Of a stretch of DNA of 64,000 nucleotides, positions 55,223 through 63,150 are shown piece after piece (positions within the stretch are counted from its first letter, which is position 1; each line of letters starts with the position of its first letter). The stretch is from Beijerinckiaceae bacterium (GTDB lineage Bacteria > Pseudomonadota > Alphaproteobacteria > Rhizobiales > Beijerinckiaceae): positions 468,110-532,109 of the forward strand of contig JALJOM010000003.1 of the NCBI GenBank assembly GCA_024304885.1. Direction: 5' to 3'. The notes beneath the pieces are model-generated. The model did not search any database and was not told where the DNA came from. It worked only from the letters and a program-made list of their open reading frames with translations. Position numbers and translations under genes: made by a program.

Positions 55223-57004
55223 TCAGAAAAGCTCGGCGGGCAAGGCCATCATCGTATCGGCACCGGCCGTGATCCGGGCGAGGCGCAAGCCTGTCTCCGG
55301 CAGCACGTGGTCGAGAAAGAATCGCCCGGTCAGGAGCCTCGCCTTCGCGGCCGGCTCCCCTGTCCCTCGCGCAACTGTCGCCTCCGCCATCCTCGCCCAC
55401 ATATAGGCGAGCGCGACGAGGCCGAGAAGGTGCATGTAGTCATAGGACCCGGCGCCCGCGTTGTCGGGCTTCGCCATGGCGTTCTGCATGAACCACATCG
55501 TGGCTTGCTCGAGGTGGCTCGTCGCCTGCTTCAGCCCGGCGATGTAGGGGGTGATGTCCGCATCGGCTTCGTGCGCCGCGACGTAGGATTTCAGCTCGGC
55601 GAAGAGCGCCATGATCGCTCGCCCGCCGTCCTTGGCGAGCTTGCGGCCGACGAGGTCGAGTGCCTGGATGCCGTTCGCGCCCTCGTAGATCATGGCGATC
55701 CGCGCGTCGCGCACGAATTGCTCCATCCCCCATTCCTCGATATAGCCGTGGCCGCCGAAGACCTGCTGCGCCTTGACGGTATTCTCGAAGCCGCGATCGG
55801 TGAGCACGCCCTTGAGGACCGGAGTCAGGAGCCCGAGGAGATCGGCGGCGGCCTCTGCCTCTGCCTTGTCGGGCGAGCGATGCGCGATGTCGCTCTGCAA
55901 GGCCGCCCAGACGACGAAAGCGCGCGCAGCACTGTCGAAGGCGCGGATTTCGAGCAGGTTCCGCCGCACGTCGGGATGCACGATGATCGGATCGGCAGGC
56001 TTCTCGGGGCTCGCAGGACCGGAGAGCGCGCGCCCCTGCAGCCGCTCCTTGGCGTAGGCCGCGGCATTCTGATAGGCGACCTCGGACTGCGCGAGCCCCT
56101 GGATCGCGACGCCGAGCCTCGCCTCGTTCATCATCACGAACATGGCGGCGAGGCCGCGATGGGGCTCACCCACGAGCCAGCCCTTGGCGCCGTCGTAGTT
56201 CATGACGCAGGTGGCATTGGCGTGAATGCCCATCTTGCGCTCGATCGCCCCGCACGAGACCTTGTTGCGCGCGCCGAGCGTGCCGTCGGGCTCTATCAGG
56301 ATTTTCGGCACCACGAAGAGCGAGATGCCCCTGACGCCGGCCGGCGCGCCCTCGATCCGGGCGAGCACGAGATGGATGATGTTCTCGGCGAGGTCGTGCT
56401 CGCCGGCGGAGATGAAAATCTTCTCGCCCGTGATCGCGTAGGATCCGTCCGGCTGCGGGACGGCCTTGGTCTTCAAAAGCCCGAGATCGGTCCCTGCATG
56501 GGACTCGGTCAGGTTCATCGTGCCCGACCATTCGCCGCTGATCAGCTTCGGCGCGTAGGTTTTTTTCTGCTCTTCGCTCCCGTGCACGACGAGTGCGGCC
56601 AAGGCGCCTTGGCTGAGGCCCGGATACATCGCGAAGGCCATGTTTGCCGACGACGCGAACTCGTTGACGATCGCCGCCAATGTATAGGGCAGCCCCTGGC
56701 CGCCGAGGTCGGGGTCCGCGGCGAGCCCGTTCCAGCCGCCGGACACGAAGGTGCGATAGGCTTGCTTGAAGCCTGGCGGTGTCTCGACCGTGCCGTCCTC
56801 GCTGCGCGTGCAGCCCGCGCGATCTCCGGCGAGGTTCAAGGGAGCCAGGACCTCCTCGCAGAACTTGCCGGCTTCCGTCAGGATCGCTTCCACGAGGTCC
56901 GGCGTCGCGTCGGCAAAGCCCGGAAGATGCTGGAACTTCTCGACGTGAAAGACATCGTTCAGGAGAAACAGAGCCTCGTCCACCGGCGCCTTGTAGGTCG
57001 GCAT
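55223..57004 (-). CDS. Acyl-CoA dehydrogenase (long form) of the beta-oxidation operon
   Basis: The flavoprotein of 593 residues starts at 57004, with GGGAGG ahead of it. It belongs to the long acyl-CoA dehydrogenase type found in fad operons of alphaproteobacteria: GLPYTLAAIVNEFASSANMA, GTMNLTESHAGTDLGLL, EKIFISAGEHDL, and YEGANGIQALDLVGRKL near the C-terminal helical extension. It oxidises acyl-CoA to enoyl-CoA and heads the operon. The MerR gene usually next to it lies 2.6 kb further upstream, with a broken TIR gene in between. Confidence 0.93.
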   Translation of the reverse strand: MPTYKAPVDEALFLLNDVFHVEKFQHLPGFADATPDLVEAILTEAGKFCEEVLAPLNLAGDRAGCTRSEDGTVETPPGFKQAYRTFVSGGWNGLAADPDLGGQGLPYTLAAIVNEFASSANMAFAMYPGLSQGALAALVVHGSEEQKKTYAPKLISGEWSGTMNLTESHAGTDLGLLKTKAVPQPDGSYAITGEKIFISAGEHDLAENIIHLVLARIEGAPAGVRGISLFVVPKILIEPDGTLGARNKVSCGAIERKMGIHANATCVMNYDGAKGWLVGEPHRGLAAMFVMMNEARLGVAIQGLAQSEVAYQNAAAYAKERLQGRALSGPASPEKPADPIIVHPDVRRNLLEIRAFDSAARAFVVWAALQSDIAHRSPDKAEAEAAADLLGLLTPVLKGVLTDRGFENTVKAQQVFGGHGYIEEWGMEQFVRDARIAMIYEGANGIQALDLVGRKLAKDGGRAIMALFAELKSYVAAHEADADITPYIAGLKQATSHLEQATMWFMQNAMAKPDNAGAGSYDYMHLLGLVALAYMWARMAEATVARGTGEPAAKARLLTGRFFLDHVLPETGLRLARITAGADTMMALPAELF

Positions 57005-57543
57005 CCTGGTCCTCCCTCTCGTGATCGCCGCGACGGCCCCCGCGCGCCGGCGGGCGCGCGGAAGGGCTCGAAAGCAGTGCCCGAGCGATAGATAGGACCT
57101 CGGCCGGGAAAACCAAGCGTCGGGGCGCGGGCAGCTCGGCTTTCGCTTCGCGGAAACCACAGGTTCTTCGGCTCGGCGAGAGGTCTGTCGGGTATTGGGC
57201 GCTACTCCTGCGCGAGTGAGAGCGGATTTCGCCTTGCTGGGGAAAATCCTTCCCCTTCGGGGGGAACATCCCTCCCCGGCTCGGGGAGGGTGGCTCGCCA
57301 TAGGGCGTCCGCAAGGACGCCCGTCGCAAGCGACAGGCTATGGCGAGACGGGCGGGGTAGCATGGAGCCGTCCCGCCCCCACCCGTCGCCTTCGCCGACA
57401 CCCTCCCCCGTGCCAGTGGCGCGGGGGAGGGATCGCGCGCGCCTTGCGGAATCAGGCCGAGAGTGCGAGCGTAGCGGTACAGGCAAAGGCGGGAGGCACC
57501 GCTGGTCGATTTTCAGAACCGAGACGATTTCGAGAAATGGCTC
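57005..57543. other. Promoter region of the beta-oxidation operon and flank of the TIR insertion
   Basis: About 0.54 kb between the divergent acyl-CoA dehydrogenase and TIR genes. It contains the fad promoter near the left end and the compound palindrome at 57257-57440. I see no gene. Confidence 0.45.
57257..57440. repeat. Compound palindromic repeat with a cloverleaf-like fold
   Basis: Three structures follow each other. CCCTCCCC/GGGGAGGG forms a hairpin at 57270-57290. An outer stem CTCGCCATAG/CTATGGCGAG (57294-57303 and 57338-57347) encloses two smaller hairpins (GGGCGTCC gcaa GGACGCCC and GTCG caag CGAC). A third hairpin, CCCTCCCCC/GGGGGAGGG, lies at about 57403-57435. This looks like a dispersed Hyphomicrobiales intergenic element. 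It has no tRNA anticodon arm or T-loop sequence. Confidence 0.6.
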
Positions 57544-58584
57544 GTGAGCAAGCCGCGGGAGGTGGCTATCACGCTTGCGGCGAGAGCGGCCCTCCGAGTT
57601 TTGCCTATCCTATGGTTCGCACGGCAAGAGAAGCCTGAAAGCGATCTCCTTTCCCACGTAGTCTTGCCAGTCTACCGTGCTGCAAGCGTCGTCTGGTCTG
57701 CCGCCAAATGTCCAGTCCAGGTAACGGGGCTTATTACCGCCGCCCGGTCCGCCGCCCGAGCCGCCGACACTAGAGCCGCCGCCGTACCCGCCGGCGCATC
57801 CCTAGCCGCTGACGCCGCCCGGTCCGCCGTCATGGCCGCCACCCGAGCTGCCACCCGAGCCGCCGCCCCAGCCGCCGCCCTTGCCGCCGGCGCCGGCCTA
57901 GCTGTCGACATCATCGCCGCCACCCAACGGGCCGGCGCCAGAGCCGTCGCCGTTTGCTGGTCGGCACTTTCCGCCGATGCGACACGCATCGACCAAGAAC
58001 GAGCAAAGCCTTTTGAGATCGCCGGTGCACCTCTTTGGTCGGTGAGCCAGCCTTCTGAGATCGCGGAGCTGTGCCAGGAGATGAAGCGCGACCTCCTCGC
58101 CACAGGCGAGGACTGGGAGGTTTGGACGGAGTGGTACGAAGCGCGGCTTCGGGGTGATCCGGCGATCGAGGAGCTCGAGATCGCCCGCGCCACGATCCCA
58201 GACGAGATCTGGAAGCAGGGTCCGGCGGTCGTCAATGCCGAGATCAAGCGTCTCATCGCGCAATATACTTATGTCGGATCTCAACCCGATCCAACACCAC
58301 GACAGAAGCAATTCGTCGGTTTCTTTTCCTACGCTCATAGCGATGCGAGGGTCGATCCGAGCCTCGTCGTGGCCTTCTCGTCGGAGCTGGAGAAGCGTGT
58401 CGATGCAAAGATCGTCAACGCGACCTTCGAGATGTGGCGGGACAACAAAAAGCTACGAAGCGGGGACTATTGGGACGACACCATTGAGAGAGCAATCCGC
58501 TTGGCAGATATCATGGTCGTGTTGCTGACGCCGAAGTGGATCTCGTCCGAGTATTGTCGCAAGGAGTTCAACTCGTTCAGGTAG
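57544..58584 (+). CDS. TIR-domain protein with an unrecognised N-terminal module (first part, ends at an in-frame TAG)
   Basis: The 346-residue frame starts at GTG 57544. Residues 1-140 are unusual and Ala-rich (AARSAARAADTRAAAV and similar short repeats). Residues 150-245 form a compact acidic domain (EDWEVWTEWYEARLRGDP; IARATIPDEIWKQGPAVVNAE). From residue 258 a TIR domain begins (FVGFFSYAHSDARVD; FEMWRDNKKLRSGDYW; MVVLLTPKWISSEYCRKEF). It stops at TAG 58582-58584, before the end of the TIR fold. The frame after this TAG continues with matching sequence, so a nonsense mutation (CAG to TAG, for example) is likely. Bacterial TIR proteins often act in anti-phage defence as NADases or signal generators; here that is inference. 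Confidence 0.75.
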   Translation: MSKPREVAITLAARAALRVLPILWFARQEKPESDLLSHVVLPVYRAASVVWSAAKCPVQVTGLITAARSAARAADTRAAAVPAGASLAADAARSAVMAATRAATRAAAPAAALAAGAGLAVDIIAATQRAGARAVAVCWSALSADATRIDQERAKPFEIAGAPLWSVSQPSEIAELCQEMKRDLLATGEDWEVWTEWYEARLRGDPAIEELEIARATIPDEIWKQGPAVVNAEIKRLIAQYTYVGSQPDPTPRQKQFVGFFSYAHSDARVDPSLVVAFSSELEKRVDAKIVNATFEMWRDNKKLRSGDYWDDTIERAIRLADIMVVLLTPKWISSEYCRKEFNSFR

Positions 58585-59994
58585 CTGGAAGCCGGTCGCG
58601 GCGATGGAAGCTTCGTCATCCCGATCTACGCCAGGATCATCGACCGCCAAGTACATGACCTCACCCCCGACCAAAAGGCGATCTATGACGACCTCATGCG
58701 CCGGCAGCACAAGAGGATCAGCCCCACGGAGTTCGGGCTCCTTTCCGACGGCCAAAGGACGGCTCTGATCGAAGGTATCGCCGACGACATCGCCCTGCTC
58801 CTGACCCGGCCCAGCGCAGGGGAGCCGGCGTGGCCGAGGCCGGTGCCAGGCGTCGTGTCCCCGACCTCGTTCGACTGGACGCCGAAGGACACGATCTCGG
58901 TCGGCGCGGGACCTGCGAATTGGCCCACGTTCCCGTTTCCCAACAGCGACGAAGACCACGCAAATCGGCTCGAGGCGAGCCGGGTGAAAGCAAACGACAT
59001 TATCAAGGTACTGAAAAAACAACGCTGGAACGCACGGCCGGACTATCTCGAGACACTCGAAAATTACGTCGAACGCCTGCCTGCCGAGCCGCGGAAAGGC
59101 AATTTCCTCCTTGCGGAGAACGAGTATCAGGTCATTTTCGCGCTGCTTACGTCTGAAGTGGGATTTCTGCAGGAGGGATTGGCTGCCCAGCTCGGCATGT
59201 TCGTGACCAACCACAGAGCGTTGCGCCCGTATTATCCCGATGCAGCCGAATTCATCGAGTCTGCGCAGCGCGGCAGCTTGGAGCCGACGCTCCCCCTCGA
59301 AGCTTTCGCGGGTCTTGCCAAGGTCCTGCAGAAGCACACGCCGACGAGGTTCGAGCCCGAGGTCGGCGAGAGCTTGGGCGCCACGGTGCAGCCCGTTCCT
59401 GTGATCGCACGGCCTCGAGCTGACGGCCGCAGCTCCGAGCCCGGTCCTCTCGTGCCGCCGCCCGATCCCATCGGCGAGACCGATCCCGAGAAGTCGCACC
59501 GCCTCACGATGGCGAGCTGGGTCAACGAGCTCGTCAAGGTCGTGGAATCCGGCGACAACGTGAAGAAGGGTGCCGAAGGCTGGCGCGGCCCCGATCATCC
59601 AGTTCTTGCGACATCTCCGCGGAGGCTGACAGGACGTGACACCGCATTGCCGCGACCCGGGCCGCAATCACGTGCGACGCGGCGATCATGCACCTCGCGC
59701 AGGACTTGGATCGCGTCGTCGAGAGCCTTGCGCTGGCGCTCGAGATGGGCGATCTGCGCGGCGATCTGCTCGGGCCGCAAGGCCATGGCCCAATCCGCCG
59801 TCATGGCATCGAAATCCTCGTGCTGCTCGGCAGCCGCGCCGAGGTCCGTCCCCACGAGATCGGAGGCCGTGACAGCCCGCGCGTCGTCCTCCGCGTCCTT
59901 GGCGGCGAGGATGTCGCGGATTTCTGACAAGGTGAACCCCAGCGCCTTCCCCTTGAGGATCATCTTCAGATGGAGCCGCTCTCTCGGGCCGTAG
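58585..59994 (+). pseudogene. Continuation of the TIR-domain gene after the stop codon, 3' end truncated
   Basis: The same reading frame stays open. It completes the TIR fold (GSFVIPIYARIIDRQ; LIEGIADDIALLLTRP) and adds a helical C-terminal region (WTPKDTISVGAGPANWPTFP; LPAEPRKGNFLLAENEYQV; SWVNELVKVVESGDNVKKG). After about 59590 the frame runs antisense through the merR gene and is not credible as protein. The original 3' end therefore seems to have been lost where it joined the merR flank. An internal ATG at 58696 could start a separate protein, but no ribosome-binding site is obvious. Together with the preceding part it is best seen as one decayed gene. Confidence 0.6.
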
Positions 59995-60242
59995 GCGCAA
60001 GAGCTCGCGCCCGGCAGCGGCCGCAGCAGGCCATTGTCCTCATAGACCTTGATCTCTTGTATGGTGACCCCGAACTCCCGGGCCATGCTTGCGATGGTAT
60101 AACCGGCCGCGGCTCCATCACTCGGCTCGGCACGCCCGAGAGGCGCGTCCTCGCGGAGCGCGCGAGTATCCCAGGCGCGACCGTTCAGGCTGGACAGCTC
60201 GGGTCGCGCTGCTGCTATGCCATGCGCAAGCTTCGAATCCAT
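59595..60242 (-). CDS. MerR-family regulator, probably of the beta-oxidation genes
   Basis: The 215-residue regulator has a long non-conserved N-terminus. The MerR winged helix starts at about residue 48 (YTIASMAREFGVTIQEIKVYEDNGLL, cited in two parts: YTIASMAREFGVT and KVYEDNGLLRP). A typical LKMILKGKALGFTLSEIRDIL and a C-terminal coiled coil follow (AQIAHLERQRKALDDAIQVL). No metal-binding cysteines are present in the effector region. This subtype normally lies beside the alphaproteobacterial acyl-CoA dehydrogenase-thiolase-fadB genes, which here start 2.6 kb away. The recognition region (TIQEIKVYE, SSCAYGPRER) differs from the usual RxLRFYE / RLYSRRDR. Confidence 0.85.
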   Translation of the reverse strand: MDSKLAHGIAAARPELSSLNGRAWDTRALREDAPLGRAEPSDGAAAGYTIASMAREFGVTIQEIKVYEDNGLLRPLPGASSCAYGPRERLHLKMILKGKALGFTLSEIRDILAAKDAEDDARAVTASDLVGTDLGAAAEQHEDFDAMTADWAMALRPEQIAAQIAHLERQRKALDDAIQVLREVHDRRVARDCGPGRGNAVSRPVSLRGDVARTG

Positions 60243-60586
60243 TGCATTAACCTTGTGACGTCATGTCTCCAATCAAAGCATACATAATCGAAGATTGACG
60301 ATCTTGCAACTAACAAGCGCTTATTATCGACATGCAACTATGTTGCGAGCTCTGCCGTCCGCAACGCCCAGGAATTAACATTTTTTTTACCTCCGGCCCG
60401 GAGAGTTGCGGCACCGGCTTCCCAGCGGCCCGCAAGGGCGCGGGCCGCATGCCGGCGGCTCGAGCACCTCGAGTGCGCGCACCGCGAGCACGGCAGGCCG
60501 CCGGAGCTGCGCGAGGTCTCCGGCATGCCGCCTGGCCGGAGCCTGTGGATACATGCCGCGATATCTTGCCGGGGTCTCCGGCCTCG
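60243..60586. other. Upstream region of the MerR gene
   Basis: The first 120 bp (60243-60360) are AT-rich for this genome and probably hold the merR promoter. The rest is GC-rich without a supported gene. Confidence 0.4.
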
Positions 60587-60688
60587 GAGCAATTTCCGGC
60601 GAAGTGGACTCCAGCCGCGTCGATAAATTGCGATAAAACAATAATGTAGAGCTCGTTTCCGATTCAGTCGGATCGGAAACCGCTCTAG
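60587..60688 (+). repeat. Type B palindromic repeat, copy 5
   Basis: The 5' outer stem is GCAATTT / AAATTGC, a compensated variant of GCATTTT / AAAATGC at 51609. The 3' stem is GTTTCCGAT ... ATCGGAAAC within AGAGC...GCTCTAG. It is followed after 12 bp by a type A copy. Confidence 0.8.
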
Positions 60689-60700
60689 AACGCGCAGCGC

Positions 60701-60816
60701 CTAGATCACGATGACTTTGGATCGAATCGATCCAAAGTCATCGTGATCGATTCCATAAAGCTTAGAGCGGGATGCGGGCGGAAAATCGCTGTACGCTTTT
60801 CCTCGTCGCGCTCTAG
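60701..60816 (+). repeat. Type A palindromic repeat, copy 8 (best-preserved 5' stem)
   Basis: GATCACGATGACTTTGGATC... forms a perfect 22-bp stem with a single-base loop at 60704-60748. The 3' element reads TTAGAGCGGGATGCGGGCGG to CTCGTCGCGCTCTAG. Confidence 0.9.
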
Positions 60817-61056
60817 GGCTGCGGTGATCCCCTCCAAGGTGCAGTCGGCATGCTCGAGATTCTGCACGGGCCGGGACCGAGACCAGCGCAAGGCAAGGAT
60901 CCCGCGCTAAAGCTATTCTCCCGAAGATAATCAGGAGGCCGGGCGGATCGGGTGCCTCGAACATTCGCGTTGCCACAGCATTGGGCCGGAGACAGCGCGC
61001 GCACCGGATGCATCGCCCTCGACGCGGCCTGTCGCGAGGATCACGGCACGACGAGC

Positions 61057-62943
61057 ATGACGGCGCGCTCTTCCGACACCGACACCGAAGCGGCCGCGGC
61101 GCCTCGCGGAAGCTCGAGCTATTCCGGCGCGCCGAGCTCTCTCGGCGCCCAGGGCGGCGCAGCTCGGGCGTTCCAGGGCATGGCGCCGGAGACGCTGGAA
61201 TCGAGTTCGGACGCGCCGGGGCATCTTGCCGCGGACGCGCTGAGTACCCTCGCCGAACTGGTCTCCGCCAGCACCGACGCGGCGGCGGGGAAAGGGCAGG
61301 GTTTCACCGGGCTCGCGCGCCAGCTCGAGCAGCTCGAGGCGCAGCTGCACAGCCTCGGCAGGACCGGCGATGCTGTCGCGGTGAAGCGAGCCATGGGTCG
61401 AATTGTGGCGCAGCTCGACGATTCGGCCGCGGTCCACGCCGGTCGAGAGGGACCCACGGCCGAGTCGAGCGAGGGCGGTCCGGAGCGTGTCCGCGATCCG
61501 GCCGGGAGCGGCAGGGCGTGCGGCGCCGAGGATGCATCGGCTCCGCGATCGTCGGTCGAGCAGACCGGGGAAGGAGGCGCGGCCCGTGAGCAGAGCGGTG
61601 CAGCCGGCGAATCGGTGCGCGGGATCGGTGGAGAGCCCCTCGAAACGGATCCGTCGCCGCCTCACGACAACGATGCCCGGATTCGGGACTTGACGATTCG
61701 CATGGCCGCCGTCCACAGGGACGCGCTGCGCCGCTGCGCCTCGGAGGCCGGTGGGGACCGGATAAGGCGCGCAGACGCGAGCCTCGCCGAACCTTCGGCG
61801 CGCAAATGGCCGGTGCCGACGCTCGGCCCGGGCGCCGAGGGTCTCGGCAAGCCGACCGCGCCTTCGACGGAGCCGCCATATGCGACGCGGTCCGGCTCGA
61901 GGGGCTTGTTGCGCCGGCTCGAAGCGAAGCTCGAAACCTTGGTGCGCAAGGCCGAAGCGGAAACGTCATCGGGCGCCGAGCGGCACCAGATCGAGCTTCT
62001 CGCACGCCGGATCGAATCGGCCGAGCTGCAGCTCACCAAACGGCTCGACGCCGGCTTCGCAGCAGCAGCGGTCGAGACGCGAGCCGTCGAGGACATGCTG
62101 CGTGCCTCTCTCGCGCGATGGGAAGCCCAGGGCGACCTCGGCGGAGCCCTCGCGAGGCTCGAGCGATCGGTCGATTCGGTCCGCGAGCGTTTGGATCGGC
62201 TCGAGCAGCATGTCGTATCGAGGCCGCGCGCCGAGAACGCGAGCCATCCCGGCGACGCCCGCGGTACCGCCGCGCTCGCTGTCACGAGCGTGGCAGAGGA
62301 CGGGGTGCCGGGGACCGGTCCTCGGTCGGCGCGAGCCCTGGATGTCATCGCCGACCCTCGGCCCGCGATTCGAGAGCCGGCGAGCCCATGTTCGGCTCAG
62401 GGCGAGACCGGCCGGAAAGCGGCCGCCGATCCCACGCGGGATGCCCTCGCGCGGATTGCCGAGCGCTTGCGGACCATCGAAGCTCACCTCTCGAATACGT
62501 GCGCCGGGTTTGCTGGCGCACCTGCGGCGGCGCGCACGGGCTCGCCTGTCCTGCCTTGGTTCGGCGGGCGGACGAAGTACGGGCACGACACGGCAAAAGG
62601 GCGCGCTGCCTGCCCCGAGGCGGCTTTCGCCCGGGATGACGACAAGACCCGCCGCGCCGACCCCGATCCCGGGGCCGGAGCGGACGTCCTGATCGAGCCA
62701 GGGAGCGGGTTCACGCCGCCCCTCGACGCGCATGCCGTGCAAAGGGGTCTCGACGGCGACGAAGGCGGCAGCGACCGTACCGACTTCATCGAGGCCGCAC
62801 GCCGCGCCTCGCGTGCCGCTCAGGGACCAATCGAGCCTCGGCCGAACGAGGACGCTCACATGCCGCGAAGAGCGCGGGACATCCTGGGCGCCAAGGCGCG
62901 ACGTTTCGTGCAGATCGTCGAGGACGCGATTCGGCGCGGCTGA
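61057..62943 (+). CDS. Coiled-coil protein resembling the N-terminal part of PodJ-like polarity factors
   Basis: The 628-residue soluble protein is rich in Ala, Arg, Glu and Gly, with predicted coiled coils at about residues 75-120 (FTGLARQLEQLEAQLHSLGR) and 290-400 (LLRRLEAKLETLVRKAEAE; RIESAELQLTKRLDAGF; LDRLEQHV). Near the C-terminus SDRTDFIEAARRASRAAQ recalls a motif that precedes the membrane segment in Hyphomicrobiales PodJ-like proteins. Here no membrane helix, SEL1 repeats or peptidoglycan-binding domain follow; the chain ends 50 residues later. It may be a shortened relative or a separate polar scaffold. The ATG at 61057 is chosen; an in-frame start at 60952 would add 35 residues. 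Confidence 0.55.
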   Translation: MTARSSDTDTEAAAAPRGSSSYSGAPSSLGAQGGAARAFQGMAPETLESSSDAPGHLAADALSTLAELVSASTDAAAGKGQGFTGLARQLEQLEAQLHSLGRTGDAVAVKRAMGRIVAQLDDSAAVHAGREGPTAESSEGGPERVRDPAGSGRACGAEDASAPRSSVEQTGEGGAAREQSGAAGESVRGIGGEPLETDPSPPHDNDARIRDLTIRMAAVHRDALRRCASEAGGDRIRRADASLAEPSARKWPVPTLGPGAEGLGKPTAPSTEPPYATRSGSRGLLRRLEAKLETLVRKAEAETSSGAERHQIELLARRIESAELQLTKRLDAGFAAAAVETRAVEDMLRASLARWEAQGDLGGALARLERSVDSVRERLDRLEQHVVSRPRAENASHPGDARGTAALAVTSVAEDGVPGTGPRSARALDVIADPRPAIREPASPCSAQGETGRKAAADPTRDALARIAERLRTIEAHLSNTCAGFAGAPAAARTGSPVLPWFGGRTKYGHDTAKGRAACPEAAFARDDDKTRRADPDPGAGADVLIEPGSGFTPPLDAHAVQRGLDGDEGGSDRTDFIEAARRASRAAQGPIEPRPNEDAHMPRRARDILGAKARRFVQIVEDAIRRG

Positions 62944-63150
62944 GGCTGCCGGTTCAAAATGCCGGGTTCGATGCCGCGCCTCGACCCGTCCCTCGTTGCC
63001 GAAAGGGTGCCGTTTCGCACGTCGGCATGCGACACGAGCGGCTAATCGACATAAGATCGGTCGACGAGCCTCGCGTGAGCGGGCTCACGGGCGCTTCTTC
63101 GCGAGGCCGGAGGAAGCCACGTTTCCGGCTCGGAGGGACAGGAGAATTTC

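Noticed and set aside
57294-57347. Possible tRNA (cloverleaf-like fold)
   Set aside because: There are only two side arms, no T-loop consensus and no anticodon arm; it fits an intergenic palindrome better.
60289-60385. Possible intrinsic terminator (run of T near 60380)
   Set aside because: The T-run is not preceded by a stable GC hairpin on the plus strand and lies upstream of the divergent merR gene.
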